In this document: in pieces, positions 45,384-54,606 of the stretch | Numbering within the stretch: position 1 is the first letter of the stretch | Layout of the letters: every line of letters starts with the position of its first letter | Assembly: GCA_009917455.1 (NCBI GenBank) | Contig: QZDS01000017.1 | Coordinates: 1-64,000 of the forward strand | Source of the DNA: a bacterium 1xD8-48 | GTDB taxonomy: Bacteria; Bacillota; Clostridia; Lachnospirales; Lachnospiraceae | Length of the DNA: 64,000 bases | Direction: 5' to 3' | The notes under the pieces: generated by a model | Told to the model about the DNA's origin: nothing | Databases searched by the model: none | The model's input: the letters and a program-made list of their open reading frames with translations, nothing else | Translations under genes and position numbers: made by a program

Positions 45384-47099
45384 CTACAGGACATTTCTTT
45401 CCAGAGCAACCCGGCATCGTTTTTTATAACAGGCGATGCCGTACTTTAAAACATTTTGAAAGCCTTCCTCCTGAAAATGCCGTGCATAGTCAAGGCTTTC
45501 AATCTGCGCCAGCGCCTTCTGGCATTCAGATTCCAGATTGGCGCTGTGTGCGTACTTGACTTCTATGACAATTCCTATTTCATCCTCGTCGATTTCTATC
45601 TGGATATCACTGTAACCTTCGCCGGACTCCCGATTGGAATTTACATTCCAGGATGATTTGAAGCCAAGAATACCAAGAAGGATGCCATGATAGAAATTCT
45701 CCTTAGTGGGTTTGCTTACAAAGGTATCGCGGATACTGATAGTTTTTTTCAGATATTCTGTAAACTGTTTTTCCACGCTGGCGGCATCACCGCGCAGCAG
45801 TGCTTCGCAAAATGCATTTACCGCAGCGCCATCCTTTTGTGTGCTTTCCTTAAATAATTTCATTATCTGTCCGGTAAATATTTTACGGATTTCTCTGTTG
45901 GGAATCACAAGTTGAAACAGGTCATTCCCTGTTTTTCCGCGCTGGGTGAGATAGCCTGTAGTAAATAAAATACTCCAGACATTGTCAATGGAATCGTATA
46001 ACTCTTTGTAGGTCAGTTCCTGATGGATTTCTTTTGTTACGGCTTCTCCGGCAATCAAACGTTCCACTTCGCCTCTGGCTGTAGCGGCATCTGTCATTGC
46101 GATAAATTTTTTCACAATATCATTGCCGCTGGTATTTGACCAGTAATTGTCGGGCTCGGCAGTTTTATCCCCGCGAAGCCTGTCGCAGTAACAGATTACA
46201 TCCCATGGACAGTAAACATCCACAGCGCCGAAACGGTATCCGTCATACCATTCCTTTATCATATCATAGGACTGGCATAATTTATAATATTCCAGAAGGT
46301 TTCGCACCTCCTGATTCGTAAAACCGAAATATTCATCAAACTGCGCGTCAGCAACAGTAAGCACTTTCAGATTATTCAAACCGGTAAAAATGCTCTCCTT
46401 AGATATCCGCAGGCATCCTGTCAGCACGGCAAAATAAAGAGATTCATTTGTCTTTAATGCCTGGCTGAACATTTTATGGAGTAAAGTGACCATTTGGTCG
46501 TAATACCCCTTTTCATTAGCCTTGGCAAGGGGGACATCATATTCGTCAATCAGAATGATAACTTTTTGACCATAATGCTTGCCAAGAAGCAGGGATAAGG
46601 TCCGCAGACTTCCTGTAAGCACAGTTTCTGACATCTGAAAGACGCTGCTTTTATCTATTGAAGTCAACTGCTCATACATCTGTTTCTCCTTGTCAGTGAG
46701 CTTATCACTATCCAGAAGAAATTGAAATCGCATGGCTTCGCGGCCGGCTACAAGACACATCATATCAAATGCAGAGGCAAAGCATTCTCCGTCCACATCC
46801 TTCAGGCTGACCGAGATTACCGGGAATTTTCCCATATATTTTTCACAAATATCATTCTCCGTCGATATCTTCAGGCCATCAAATAATTCAGGAGTGCCGT
46901 CGATTTCAAAAAATGCTTTGAGCATACTCATATTCAGAGATTTTCCAAAGCGTCTGGGACGGGTAAAAAGAGTTACCTCGCTCCATTTATGGAGCAACTC
47001 GGAAATCAATCCTGTTTTGTCGATGTAATAAAAATTTTCTCTTCTGATTTTTTCAAAACTTTCTACTCCAACAGGGAGTTTCCTGATATTAGTATTCAT
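45384..47099 (-). CDS. AAA-ATPase with C-terminal PD-(D/E)XK nuclease domain
   Basis: The protein has 571 residues. The N-terminal AAA-ATPase_like domain (PF09820 type) begins LPVGVESFEKIRRENFYYID and carries a P-loop FTRPRRFGKSLNMS near 50 and Walker B IILIDEYDVPLAKA near 190. The C-terminal PDDEXK_9-type domain (about 480-560) shows DIQIEIDEDEIGIVIEVKYA, where E-x-K is the nuclease motif. ATG 47099 follows AAAGGATAAGT; an upstream in-frame ATG lacks a site. Such genes occur in many near-identical copies in gut anaerobes, and their function is unknown. Here a 24-bp direct repeat brackets the gene, as if it had been inserted at the 3' end of the ABC gene. Confidence 0.88.
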   Translation of the reverse strand: MNTNIRKLPVGVESFEKIRRENFYYIDKTGLISELLHKWSEVTLFTRPRRFGKSLNMSMLKAFFEIDGTPELFDGLKISTENDICEKYMGKFPVISVSLKDVDGECFASAFDMMCLVAGREAMRFQFLLDSDKLTDKEKQMYEQLTSIDKSSVFQMSETVLTGSLRTLSLLLGKHYGQKVIILIDEYDVPLAKANEKGYYDQMVTLLHKMFSQALKTNESLYFAVLTGCLRISKESIFTGLNNLKVLTVADAQFDEYFGFTNQEVRNLLEYYKLCQSYDMIKEWYDGYRFGAVDVYCPWDVICYCDRLRGDKTAEPDNYWSNTSGNDIVKKFIAMTDAATARGEVERLIAGEAVTKEIHQELTYKELYDSIDNVWSILFTTGYLTQRGKTGNDLFQLVIPNREIRKIFTGQIMKLFKESTQKDGAAVNAFCEALLRGDAASVEKQFTEYLKKTISIRDTFVSKPTKENFYHGILLGILGFKSSWNVNSNRESGEGYSDIQIEIDEDEIGIVIEVKYAHSANLESECQKALAQIESLDYARHFQEEGFQNVLKYGIACYKKRCRVALERNVL

Positions 47100-47190
47100 A
47101 CTTATCCTTTCACCTGCCATTTGTTGAAAGAATTACTTTCTTTTTTATTCTAACATCAGCTTACTTCAAAAGCAATGAATACACAATTGC

Positions 47191-47214
47191 TTAATTTAAC
47201 GCATAAGCCCTCCG
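47191..47214. repeat. 24-bp direct repeat, right copy (native 3' end of the ABC ATPase gene)
   Basis: It reads TTAATTTA, then A, then CGCATAAGCCCTCCG, and includes the ABC ATPase stop codon. It pairs with the copy at 45354-45377. Confidence 0.9.
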
Positions 47215-48168
47215 CACGATTTCCTCAATCCGTTCTTCCTCCACATAAATATTAGCAGGATTATATTTTTCAATTAAGTATATCATGGCCTCTTTGGAAG
47301 TGATTCCGCTGGAGGCTTTGATAATCCATTGGTGCTGGTCCTTCTCCAAAAGTTCGTAGGCGCCGCTTTCCTGCCAGAGAGGAGGCAGGCTCTCAAACTC
47401 CAGCTTCAGGGAAAATCCATCATTATACCTGGTACGGAAATCGTTAAGCGTGCCGTCAAAAAGCTTTTGTCCCTGGTCAATCATAATCAGCCTGTGGCAT
47501 ACTTCTTCAATATCATCCATGTCGTGTGTAGTCAGAATAATGGTGGTGTTCTTTTCGGCATTGATATTTTTAAGGGCTTCCCGCAGAATTTTCTTGCTTG
47601 TCACGTCCAGGCCGATAGTAGGCTCGTCCAGATACAGCACGTCCGGGTCGTGGAGAAGGGCAATTGCGATATTTGCTTTCATCTTCTGGCCGAGACTGAG
47701 CTGGCGCACGGGTTGGTTGATAAAATCTTTCATATCAAAAAGTTCCGTAAAATAGTCGCAGTTTTTCTGAAATTTTGCTTTCGGAATGGAGTAGAGGCTT
47801 TCGTAAAGCTCAAAAGTATCGGAGATAGGCAAATCCCAGTAAAGCTGGGAGCGCTGTCCGAACACAACGCCGATATGTCTGGCGTTTTCTTTTCTGTCCT
47901 TGTAAGGAATAATGCCGCCAACCGTAACAAGCCCGCCGGTGGGAATTAAAACGCCGGAAAGAATCTTGATGGTAGTGGATTTTCCGGCTCCGTTGGGGCC
48001 GATATACCCTACTATTTCCCCTTTCTCAAGGGAAAAGGAGATATCCCAAACAGCTTTTTTCACTTTGTATTCCCGGTGAAAGAGCGATTTTACCGCGCCG
48101 GAGATTCCTTTCCCGGAAATGGCGATTTGGTATTCTTTGCTTAGATTTTTCACTTCGATAAAGCTCAT
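47191..48168 (-). CDS. ABC-2 type exporter, ATP-binding subunit
   Basis: This 325-residue ATPase shows Walker A GPNGAGKSTTIK near 60, signature LSLGQKMK near 160 and Walker B VLYLDEPT. The long N-terminal sequence around GISGAVKSLFHREYK is typical of the DrrA-like group that pairs with DUF990 permeases. ATG 48168 follows GAGGAAAAT; the frame runs 57 nt further upstream without a site. The two permeases and the sugar kinase are upstream in the same transcript. Confidence 0.92.
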   Translation of the reverse strand: MSFIEVKNLSKEYQIAISGKGISGAVKSLFHREYKVKKAVWDISFSLEKGEIVGYIGPNGAGKSTTIKILSGVLIPTGGLVTVGGIIPYKDRKENARHIGVVFGQRSQLYWDLPISDTFELYESLYSIPKAKFQKNCDYFTELFDMKDFINQPVRQLSLGQKMKANIAIALLHDPDVLYLDEPTIGLDVTSKKILREALKNINAEKNTTIILTTHDMDDIEEVCHRLIMIDQGQKLFDGTLNDFRTRYNDGFSLKLEFESLPPLWQESGAYELLEKDQHQWIIKASSGITSKEAMIYLIEKYNPANIYVEEERIEEIVRRAYALN

Positions 48169-48231
48169 ATTTTCCTCGTTTCTGTTACAGTGCTGTCCGT
48201 GCAGGCGAAAGTCTTGTTTTTGCAAATTTCG

Positions 48232-49041
48232 TCAGGACCCCGTACTCTTGTAATGCGAAAGTCCCCAGTTCCACAAAAGAATGCTCAGCACAAGCACCAG
48301 CAAACCGACCAAAGGAGACAGCCAGGGCAAAACTGCCGGATATCCTTTCGGAATGGACTTGCCAAGCAAGGCTGAGGCCGGGTAAAAATTAATAAACGCA
48401 AAGGGAAGCAAAAAGGTTAAAATAAACTGAATCCCTTTTGGAAAAATGGTAATCGGATAGTTGGTAAACTGTTTCATATCCCACAAAAGAAAATCCATCA
48501 CTGGATTATTTCCTACGGTAAAAAAGCTCATGGTGGAAGATGCAATCAGGGAGGCCGCCTGAACCATGGAACCAGCAAGCACCATTAAAACCAGAAGCAG
48601 GATATTGGAAAGAGAGGGCGCATAGTGGAGCCTTGAAAGGGCAATTACAATGATGACGAGGGAAATCGTAAAGTGGCTGATGTATCCCACATTGTATCCG
48701 GCGGAAAACACCTCATGGAGAAAGGGATGTATGGGCTTTGTCAGGGAAGCGTCGAACTCCCCGGAACGGATGCGCCGGGAGAGGCCCGAGGAAAAATTAA
48801 AGAAAAAGGACGCCCCCAGGGCATAGGACATCAGCGACAGGCCATACAGAACCATGACCTCCGCGCCGTTCCAGCCGTCCAGCAAATCAAAACCGGAAAC
48901 AAGAATATACAGCGAAAGAAAAGTGGAACCGTAACAAATCCACTGCCCCACAATACCGGCCAGATAGGTACCCCTATAGGCCATTTCCCGGCGCATAGCC
49001 ACCCGGAAAAAAGAAGAAAACAGTTTAAAAAAATCTTTCAT
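48232..49041 (-). CDS. ABC-2 type exporter permease (DUF990-like), second subunit
   Basis: This 269-residue protein has about six membrane segments and begins MKDFFKLFSSFFRVAMRRE. ATG 49041 has AGGAGG 10 nt upstream; the frame is open for a further 126 nt but without a site. The GIVGQWICYG..LYILV region and the C-terminal FAFINFYPAS motif match the ABC2_membrane_6 group. It pairs with the permease at 49062-49850 and the ATPase at 47191 to form a heterodimeric exporter. The cargo is unknown. Confidence 0.85.
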   Translation of the reverse strand: MKDFFKLFSSFFRVAMRREMAYRGTYLAGIVGQWICYGSTFLSLYILVSGFDLLDGWNGAEVMVLYGLSLMSYALGASFFFNFSSGLSRRIRSGEFDASLTKPIHPFLHEVFSAGYNVGYISHFTISLVIIVIALSRLHYAPSLSNILLLVLMVLAGSMVQAASLIASSTMSFFTVGNNPVMDFLLWDMKQFTNYPITIFPKGIQFILTFLLPFAFINFYPASALLGKSIPKGYPAVLPWLSPLVGLLVLVLSILLWNWGLSHYKSTGS

Positions 49042-49061
49042 TATGCAAGGGCCTCCTTTCC

Positions 49062-49850
49062 TCAGCCGCCGTTGACGGTTAATCTCTTTACAGCCATCTG
49101 CCACATGCATCTGTCCAGAACATTTAAAACAACCAGCCAGAAAAGCGCCATCAGAACAGGCAGCCATGCTTCCCTGGCCGGCGTTTTTCCCAAAAAGAAA
49201 TTTATCGGTTCAAAGGTCATATAGCGGAAAGGAAGAAAGAAGCTCATCTTTTTCAGAAATTCCGGGTAGAACCAGATGGGAATCATGGTGCCGCCGAAAA
49301 TTCTTTCAAACCCCATCAAATAAAATTCTATAAACCAGCATCTCTGGAGCCAGAATGCCAGAAGCCCGGCCAGATAGGTCACTTCAAACATCAGAAGAAT
49401 ACCGAGAAAAGCGGATACGACGAACAGCAAAAAGGAATACAAATCCGGGATGGAAACTCCCTTAACGAAAAATGCGCTGATGATTAAAGCAGGAATCGTG
49501 CGGGTCAATGTGCCGTAGGTATTTTTCCCAAGGGCGCTTGTCAGCAGGTAGGTTTTATAGGACATGGGCCGAAGAAGTTCCATGGATATGGTTCCGTCTA
49601 TCATGGAGTTTTCAATAATAGCGGCCACGTTTGTGCGGGTCAGCTCCAGCATAAAGGAGTTGATGATTACATACAGCAGCATATCGGAAAAGCTGGTGTC
49701 CTGCCGCACTCCTGCGCCCAGGAGTGCTTTCCATAAAAACACCTGCATGAAAAAACCAAGCAGAGAGCCGGCGACGCCAGAGAGCGTTGCCGCCCGGTAA
49801 ATGGTTTCTGATTTTAAAGATTTTTTAAATACAATCCAGTATTTATTCAT
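49062..49850 (-). CDS. ABC-2 type exporter permease (DUF990-like), first subunit
   Basis: This 262-residue permease has about six membrane segments and begins MNKYWIVFKKSLKSE. Its ATG (49848-49850) shares one base with the stop of the upstream kinase gene (TAATG), so translation is coupled. FDRC-like and LPFRYMTFEPINFF regions near the C-terminus fit the same group as its partner. Confidence 0.85.
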   Translation of the reverse strand: MNKYWIVFKKSLKSETIYRAATLSGVAGSLLGFFMQVFLWKALLGAGVRQDTSFSDMLLYVIINSFMLELTRTNVAAIIENSMIDGTISMELLRPMSYKTYLLTSALGKNTYGTLTRTIPALIISAFFVKGVSIPDLYSFLLFVVSAFLGILLMFEVTYLAGLLAFWLQRCWFIEFYLMGFERIFGGTMIPIWFYPEFLKKMSFFLPFRYMTFEPINFFLGKTPAREAWLPVLMALFWLVVLNVLDRCMWQMAVKRLTVNGG

Positions 49851-50974
49851 TAGTTAAGTTTTTCCTTACACTTCCTGACAATAGCCGCCATCTCGCCCCA
49901 TTTTTCTTCCATATCCGCTACCAGCTTAAACTGGGTTCTGGCTCTGTCCAGATTATGTCCGTCCCGGTGGATTTTGAAATAAACGTCTCCGTCCAGAAAA
50001 TCTGCCAGGAAGCGGATGCCGCACTCATAAGTCATAAGCTTTGCTCCCATGGGAAGCATTTCAGTTTCCAAATCCGTAAGACTTCCGGCGCAGCCCTCCA
50101 GATATCCCATGGTAAAGGCTTCAAACAGGGATAAATCCAGCTCGACTTTGCTCAAATCCTTTTCGTCTTCCGCTCCGGTGCTGGCTCCGAACCGAATGGA
50201 ATCCCCGAAATCGTAATGGGAAAGACCAGGCATTACCGTGTCCAAATCAATGATGCAGAGGGCTTTTTTGGTAGAAGCGTCAAACAGGATATTGTTCAGC
50301 TTGGTGTCGTTATGGGTTACTCTTAAGGGGAGCTTCCCTTCCTTTAAGAGATTCGTCAGTACGGCGGTATCCTTTTCACGTTCCAGGGCAAAGGCGATTT
50401 CTTTTTCCGCCAGCTTCGCCCTGCCCAGCTTATCTCTGTCAACTGCCGCCTTAAAATCCAGAAAACGCGAGGGGGTGTTGTGGAAGTTGGGGATGGTTTC
50501 ATACAGGGTATGCGCCGGGAAATCGGATAAAAGCCTTTGAAAATTACCAAAAGCGACAGCGCTGTCATAAAAGTCCTTTTTACTTTCCACCTGTTCCAGG
50601 CACAGAGTATTTTCTATAAATAAGAGTACTCTCCAGAAGTTATGGCTGTCATCCTCGTAATAACACCCGCCGTCTGCCGTCCTTACCGGATTGAGGGTTT
50701 CCCGGTCAGGGTCGCCGCCGTTTGTCGCGATAATTTTCCGCAGATATTCGGTTACATGCACCATATTTTCCATGAGCAGCTGCGGATTTTTAAATATACT
50801 ATGATTCATTCTCTGAAGGATATAATGCTTTTCGCCGCCGGAGGGCGTTTCGTATGTAAGCAAAAAGGTATCGTTGATATGGCCGTTTCCATAAGGCCGC
50901 TTTTCTTTCAGAGAGCCTTCTATGGCAAACTGTGCGATTGCGTTTTCAATGATGGCATCGGTCAGGTTATTCAT
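49850..50974 (-). CDS. nahK: N-acetylhexosamine 1-kinase-like phosphotransferase
   Basis: This 374-residue cytoplasmic kinase closely resembles NahK of Bifidobacterium in many blocks: PYGNGHINDTFL near 28, YILQRMNHSIF, FGDSIRFGAST and LRVTHNDTKLNNILFD (catalytic Asp). NahK phosphorylates N-acetylglucosamine or N-acetylgalactosamine at C1, in lacto-/galacto-N-biose use. GGAT-type site AAAGGATAATACC precedes ATG. No LNB phosphorylase is nearby; instead it is coupled to an ABC-2 exporter, an unusual partner. A choline/aminoglycoside kinase-fold enzyme for another sugar is the alternative. Confidence 0.82.
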   Translation of the reverse strand: MNNLTDAIIENAIAQFAIEGSLKEKRPYGNGHINDTFLLTYETPSGGEKHYILQRMNHSIFKNPQLLMENMVHVTEYLRKIIATNGGDPDRETLNPVRTADGGCYYEDDSHNFWRVLLFIENTLCLEQVESKKDFYDSAVAFGNFQRLLSDFPAHTLYETIPNFHNTPSRFLDFKAAVDRDKLGRAKLAEKEIAFALEREKDTAVLTNLLKEGKLPLRVTHNDTKLNNILFDASTKKALCIIDLDTVMPGLSHYDFGDSIRFGASTGAEDEKDLSKVELDLSLFEAFTMGYLEGCAGSLTDLETEMLPMGAKLMTYECGIRFLADFLDGDVYFKIHRDGHNLDRARTQFKLVADMEEKWGEMAAIVRKCKEKLN

Positions 50975-51145
50975 GGTATTATCCTTTCGTTTCTTTTGCT
51001 GTTAAAAAGTAGTAAATATATTATACCTGTACCGTATGGCAGGGGCAAGGTTTTATTTAAAAATGCCTATATCCAAAAAGAATGAAATAGTGTAAAATAA
51101 AAATCGGACATGTTTTTTTACGAAAGATGCGGAGGGATAAGAGAA

Positions 51146-52918
51146 ATGGACATATTCAGTGTGCTGACCATGGTGGGAGGGCTTGCGCTTTTTCTGTATG
51201 GTATGGATGTGCTTGGGGACGGCCTTAAGAAGGTGTCCGGCGGTAAACTGGAAATCATTCTGGAAAAGCTCACGTCCAACAAATTAATGGCGATTCTGCT
51301 GGGAGCGGGCGTAACGGCTGTCATTCAGTCGTCGTCGGCCACGACAGTTATGGTAATCGGTTTTGTCAATTCCGGTATTATGAAGCTTTCACAGGCGGTA
51401 GGCGTCATTCTCGGGGCAAACGTGGGTACTACCGTGACAGCCTGGCTCCTCAGTCTGACAGGGCTTGAGGGCTCCAGTCTGGTGCTCCAGCTTCTTAAGC
51501 CTTCCTCCTTTTCCCCTATACTTGCGATTGTGGCAGTTATTATCTTAAGTATGAGCAAAAAAGGAAAACATAAGGATGTGGCTACTATAATGATTGGCTT
51601 TGCCGTGCTGATGATTGGAATGGACACCATGTCGAATGCGGTGAAGCCATTGGCTGAAATTCCGGAATTTACCAATATTCTGCTTATGTTCTCCAACCCT
51701 GTGCTGGGTATGTTAATCGGCCTTGTCCTGACGGCGATTATGCAGTCGTCCTCTGCATCTATAGGTATTTTGCAGGCAATGTGTGTTTCCGGCGCGGTAA
51801 GCTATTCCACGGCGATTCCCATTATTATGGGACAGAACATCGGCGACTGCGTGGCGGCGCTTCTTTCCAGTGCCAGCGCGGGAAGGATGGCGAAAAGAGC
51901 GGCGTTTGTAAACCTTTACTATAAAATTATCAAGGCAGCAGTCTTTATGGCTGTTTTCTATACATTAAACGCGTTCCTTCATTTTGCGTTTCTGGGAAAA
52001 CCGGCCAGCGCGCTGGGAGTTGCCGTTATACATACGGCGTTTAATGTGGTATCCGTAATTTTGATTTATCCTTTTACACAGGTTCTGGAGAAGCTTGTCT
52101 ATCTGACCATTCCGAAAAGCGATGCGGAAAACCAGGCCCAGGAAGCGGTGGGGAGAGAAATCCAGATACTGGATTCCCGTTTCTTAAGCCGTCCGGGTCT
52201 TGCTCTTGAGCATTGTAAAAACGCTGCGATTGATATGGCGAATCTGGCCAGAGAAAGCCTGTTTTTATCCATTCAGCTTTTGGAAGCGTTCGATAAAAAA
52301 GCGGCGGATAAGGTAATAGAACTGGAAGAGCTGGTTGACAATTATGAGGACGAGCTTGGCTCGTATCTGGTGAAGTTAAGCAGCAAGCATCTTACGGAAA
52401 AGGACAGCCAGGAGATTTCCGTTCTGCTTCACAGCATTGGAGATTTTGAAAGAATTTCAGACCACGCCATTAACATTATGGAATCCGCGGAGGAAATGCA
52501 TGAGAAAAAACTGTATTTCTCCAGAAAAGCGGAGGAGGAATTAAAGATATTTACGGAAGCGATTAGGGATATCGTAAATACTACCGTTCAGGTATTCCAG
52601 CAGGAAGACCTGAAGCTGGCCGCTATGGTGGAGCCTATGGAGGAAACGGTTGATAATCTGAACTCCGAGATTAAGAAAAGGCATGTCAAAAGGCTGCGCA
52701 AGGGAAAGTGTACTATTGAGATGGGATTTGTACTCTCCGATATTACTACCAATTACGAGAGAGTGTCGGACCACTGTTCCAACATCGCGTTGTGCCTGCT
52801 TCAGTTGAATGAAGAAAATTTCGGTACGCATGGTTTTCAGGACAGTATGTCCGTCAGGGACAATGCCGCGTTTACGGCGGAGGTTAACCGTTTGAAAGAG
52901 CATTACCAGCTTCCGTAA
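51146..52918 (+). CDS. Na/Pi cotransporter family protein with PhoU-like tail
   Basis: This is a 590-residue membrane protein. The first 310 residues hold two Na/Pi-cotransporter repeats, each with the QSSSA motif (VIQSSSATTVM near 55 and IMQSSSASIG near 198). The soluble C-terminal half (about 350-580) has PhoU-type helices (FERISDHAINIME and YERVSDHCSNIA). Members import phosphate with sodium or respond to cyclic-di-AMP in Firmicutes. ATG 51146 has GGAGGG upstream; an ATG 36 nt earlier lacks one. Confidence 0.92.
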   Translation: MDIFSVLTMVGGLALFLYGMDVLGDGLKKVSGGKLEIILEKLTSNKLMAILLGAGVTAVIQSSSATTVMVIGFVNSGIMKLSQAVGVILGANVGTTVTAWLLSLTGLEGSSLVLQLLKPSSFSPILAIVAVIILSMSKKGKHKDVATIMIGFAVLMIGMDTMSNAVKPLAEIPEFTNILLMFSNPVLGMLIGLVLTAIMQSSSASIGILQAMCVSGAVSYSTAIPIIMGQNIGDCVAALLSSASAGRMAKRAAFVNLYYKIIKAAVFMAVFYTLNAFLHFAFLGKPASALGVAVIHTAFNVVSVILIYPFTQVLEKLVYLTIPKSDAENQAQEAVGREIQILDSRFLSRPGLALEHCKNAAIDMANLARESLFLSIQLLEAFDKKAADKVIELEELVDNYEDELGSYLVKLSSKHLTEKDSQEISVLLHSIGDFERISDHAINIMESAEEMHEKKLYFSRKAEEELKIFTEAIRDIVNTTVQVFQQEDLKLAAMVEPMEETVDNLNSEIKKRHVKRLRKGKCTIEMGFVLSDITTNYERVSDHCSNIALCLLQLNEENFGTHGFQDSMSVRDNAAFTAEVNRLKEHYQLP

Positions 52919-53039
52919 GAAAAGCCGGCGCCGCCTGGTTTAAATGTTGCTGTCTGCCTATATGAGTCCGTTTTATTGGACATCCAAAATGTTATTCTGA
53001 TTACAGATAAAAAAACAGAATGACAGGAGGCATGTTTAT

Positions 53040-53141
53040 ATGAAAGGATATTATGTGAGCAACGGATACATGGGAATGGTTGACGGCAGTTATATGCTTT
53101 TTGCAAGCGAGGAAGATTATATGGAATATGTGAATAATTAA
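53040..53141 (+). CDS. 33-residue conserved-looking small protein
   Basis: The ORF has 34 codons with a strong ribosome site (AGGAGG, 8 nt before ATG). The product begins MKGYYVSNGYMGMVDG and ends EEDYMEYVNN; it is Tyr/Met-rich, acidic at the C-terminus, and has no membrane segment. The good translation signal and biased composition support a real gene. From memory, similar tiny proteins recur in Lachnospiraceae, but I cannot verify this. It lies just upstream of the DNA glycosylase gene, possibly in the same transcript. Function unknown. Confidence 0.6.
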   Translation: MKGYYVSNGYMGMVDGSYMLFASEEDYMEYVNN

Positions 53142-53169
53142 GCTGTGAAATTAGCCGGAGGATTGATAT

Positions 53170-53700
53170 ATGGCTGAAAGAGTGGGTAGATGGGCGTTTT
53201 CTCAGCCTGCGGAGCAGCTTGCTCCATGGCTTTTGGGTAAGCTTCTGTGCAGAAAAAGCGCCGAAGGAATCCTCAGATACAGAATTATGGAAACAGAGTG
53301 CTACTGCGGCGAGGAAGATACGGCCTGCCATGCCAGCAAAGGAAAGACGGCACGGACAAAGATACTCTATGAAAAGGGCGGTACTGCTTATATCTATCTT
53401 TGTTATGGAATCCATTCGCTTTTCAACGTGGTGAGCGGAGAGGAAGGCCATCCGGAAGCGGTGCTTGTGCGGGGCGTGTCCGGCTATAACGGGCCGGGGA
53501 AGCTGACCAGGGCCATGGAAATTGACCGGTCGCTTAACGGGGAAGATATGGTAACCTCCGATTTGCTGTGGATAGAGGACGACGGGTACAAGCCACAATA
53601 TGCCAGGGCCAAAAGAGTGGGGATTGATTACGCCACGGAAAAGTACAGAGATATTCTCTGGCGGTTTATTGCAGACGACGGGAAGTATAAACCGGTATAA
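53170..53700 (+). CDS. DNA-3-methyladenine glycosylase (AAG/MPG type)
   Basis: This 176-residue base-excision repair enzyme removes alkylated purines. ETECYCGEEDTACHASKG contains the catalytic Glu and the His/Ala pattern of the AAG family, followed by YIYLCYGIHSLFNVV (hydrophobic core) and VLVRGVSGYNGPGKLTRAM (product loop). GGAGG lies 7 nt before ATG. It is slightly shorter than the usual 190-200 residues. Confidence 0.9.
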   Translation: MAERVGRWAFSQPAEQLAPWLLGKLLCRKSAEGILRYRIMETECYCGEEDTACHASKGKTARTKILYEKGGTAYIYLCYGIHSLFNVVSGEEGHPEAVLVRGVSGYNGPGKLTRAMEIDRSLNGEDMVTSDLLWIEDDGYKPQYARAKRVGIDYATEKYRDILWRFIADDGKYKPV

Positions 53701-53751
53701 GGCTTTTGTGCCTATCCGGGAGTGGCCGGAGGCAGGAGAGGTTGGCGGAAA

Positions 53752-54402
53752 ATGCTTGAAATAATTTACGGCACAGGAAACAGTGCGAAAATTTCTTATA
53801 TGGAAGAAACATTGAAAAACCTTCCCGTAAAAATCGTCGGCTTACATCAGGCGGCGGAAAAAGAGGGAATTATTCTTCCTGATATAAAGGAAACAGGGGA
53901 AAATCCCCTTGAAAACGCAAGGCTGAAAGCGGAAGGATATTTCCGTGTGTTCCGGAAGCCTGTGTTTTCCTGCGACAGCGGGATTTATCTGTGGAATTAT
54001 ACCACAAAAGAACCGCTTCCGGATGAGGAACAGCCGGGAATCCACATCCGGGGAAACGGAGAAAGACGCCTTGGGGATGAGGAGCTGCTTGCATATTACA
54101 TCGGACTGGTGAAAAAATACGGTCAGGTCTGCGGCAGATTCAAAAACGGTATTTGCTTTATATGGAACGGGCAGCAGCGAAAGGAAAGCATGTCGGAGAG
54201 CATGTGGGGAGAACCGTTTCTGTTAACGGACAAGCCCCATGAAAAACGTGTGGAAGGCTTTCCGGTTGACAGGATTTCTCTTGATATTTCTACAGGAAAG
54301 TACCTTTACGATTTGGAGAAGGATTCCGAGGGCGAAGAGGCGCAGAACAGGGGATTTGAGAATTTTTTCAGGGAGTGCCTGACCGGGTGGGGGCTTCTCT
54401 GA
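53752..54402 (+). CDS. Ham1/RdgB-like non-canonical purine NTP pyrophosphatase
   Basis: This 216-residue protein begins MLEIIYGTGNSAK, the Ham1 nucleotide-binding start. It retains ETGENPLENARLKA (with metal-binding Glu) and SCDSGIYL, the counterpart of SDDSGL with one acidic residue changed to Cys. It would hydrolyse dITP/XTP to monophosphates to keep them out of DNA. The match is more distant than canonical RdgB, so specificity may differ. ATG 53752 is chosen by alignment; the ribosome site is modest. Confidence 0.75.
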   Translation: MLEIIYGTGNSAKISYMEETLKNLPVKIVGLHQAAEKEGIILPDIKETGENPLENARLKAEGYFRVFRKPVFSCDSGIYLWNYTTKEPLPDEEQPGIHIRGNGERRLGDEELLAYYIGLVKKYGQVCGRFKNGICFIWNGQQRKESMSESMWGEPFLLTDKPHEKRVEGFPVDRISLDISTGKYLYDLEKDSEGEEAQNRGFENFFRECLTGWGLL

Positions 54403-54606
54403 GAACAGGAGACAGGAAGATAAAGGGAAAAGGGTCGTATCCGGACAGGACATCAGTTTTGGCGGCGGCGGGCTGTGCGATGAATTACAGCTTTTCACAG
54501 AAATTGACGTAATTTATACTTAAGTTAAAAATCCCGGCATCTGTTTATGAGACTGCGGTTTTGCGGTTTGCGGGAGGAAAAGAATTTACGAGGTGAAAGG
54601 TTGATT

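Noticed and set aside
45384..47099. AAA-ATPase gene as an abortive-infection or toxin-antitoxin system
   Set aside because: There is no partner gene, and family function is unknown; only the flanking duplication is supported by the sequence.
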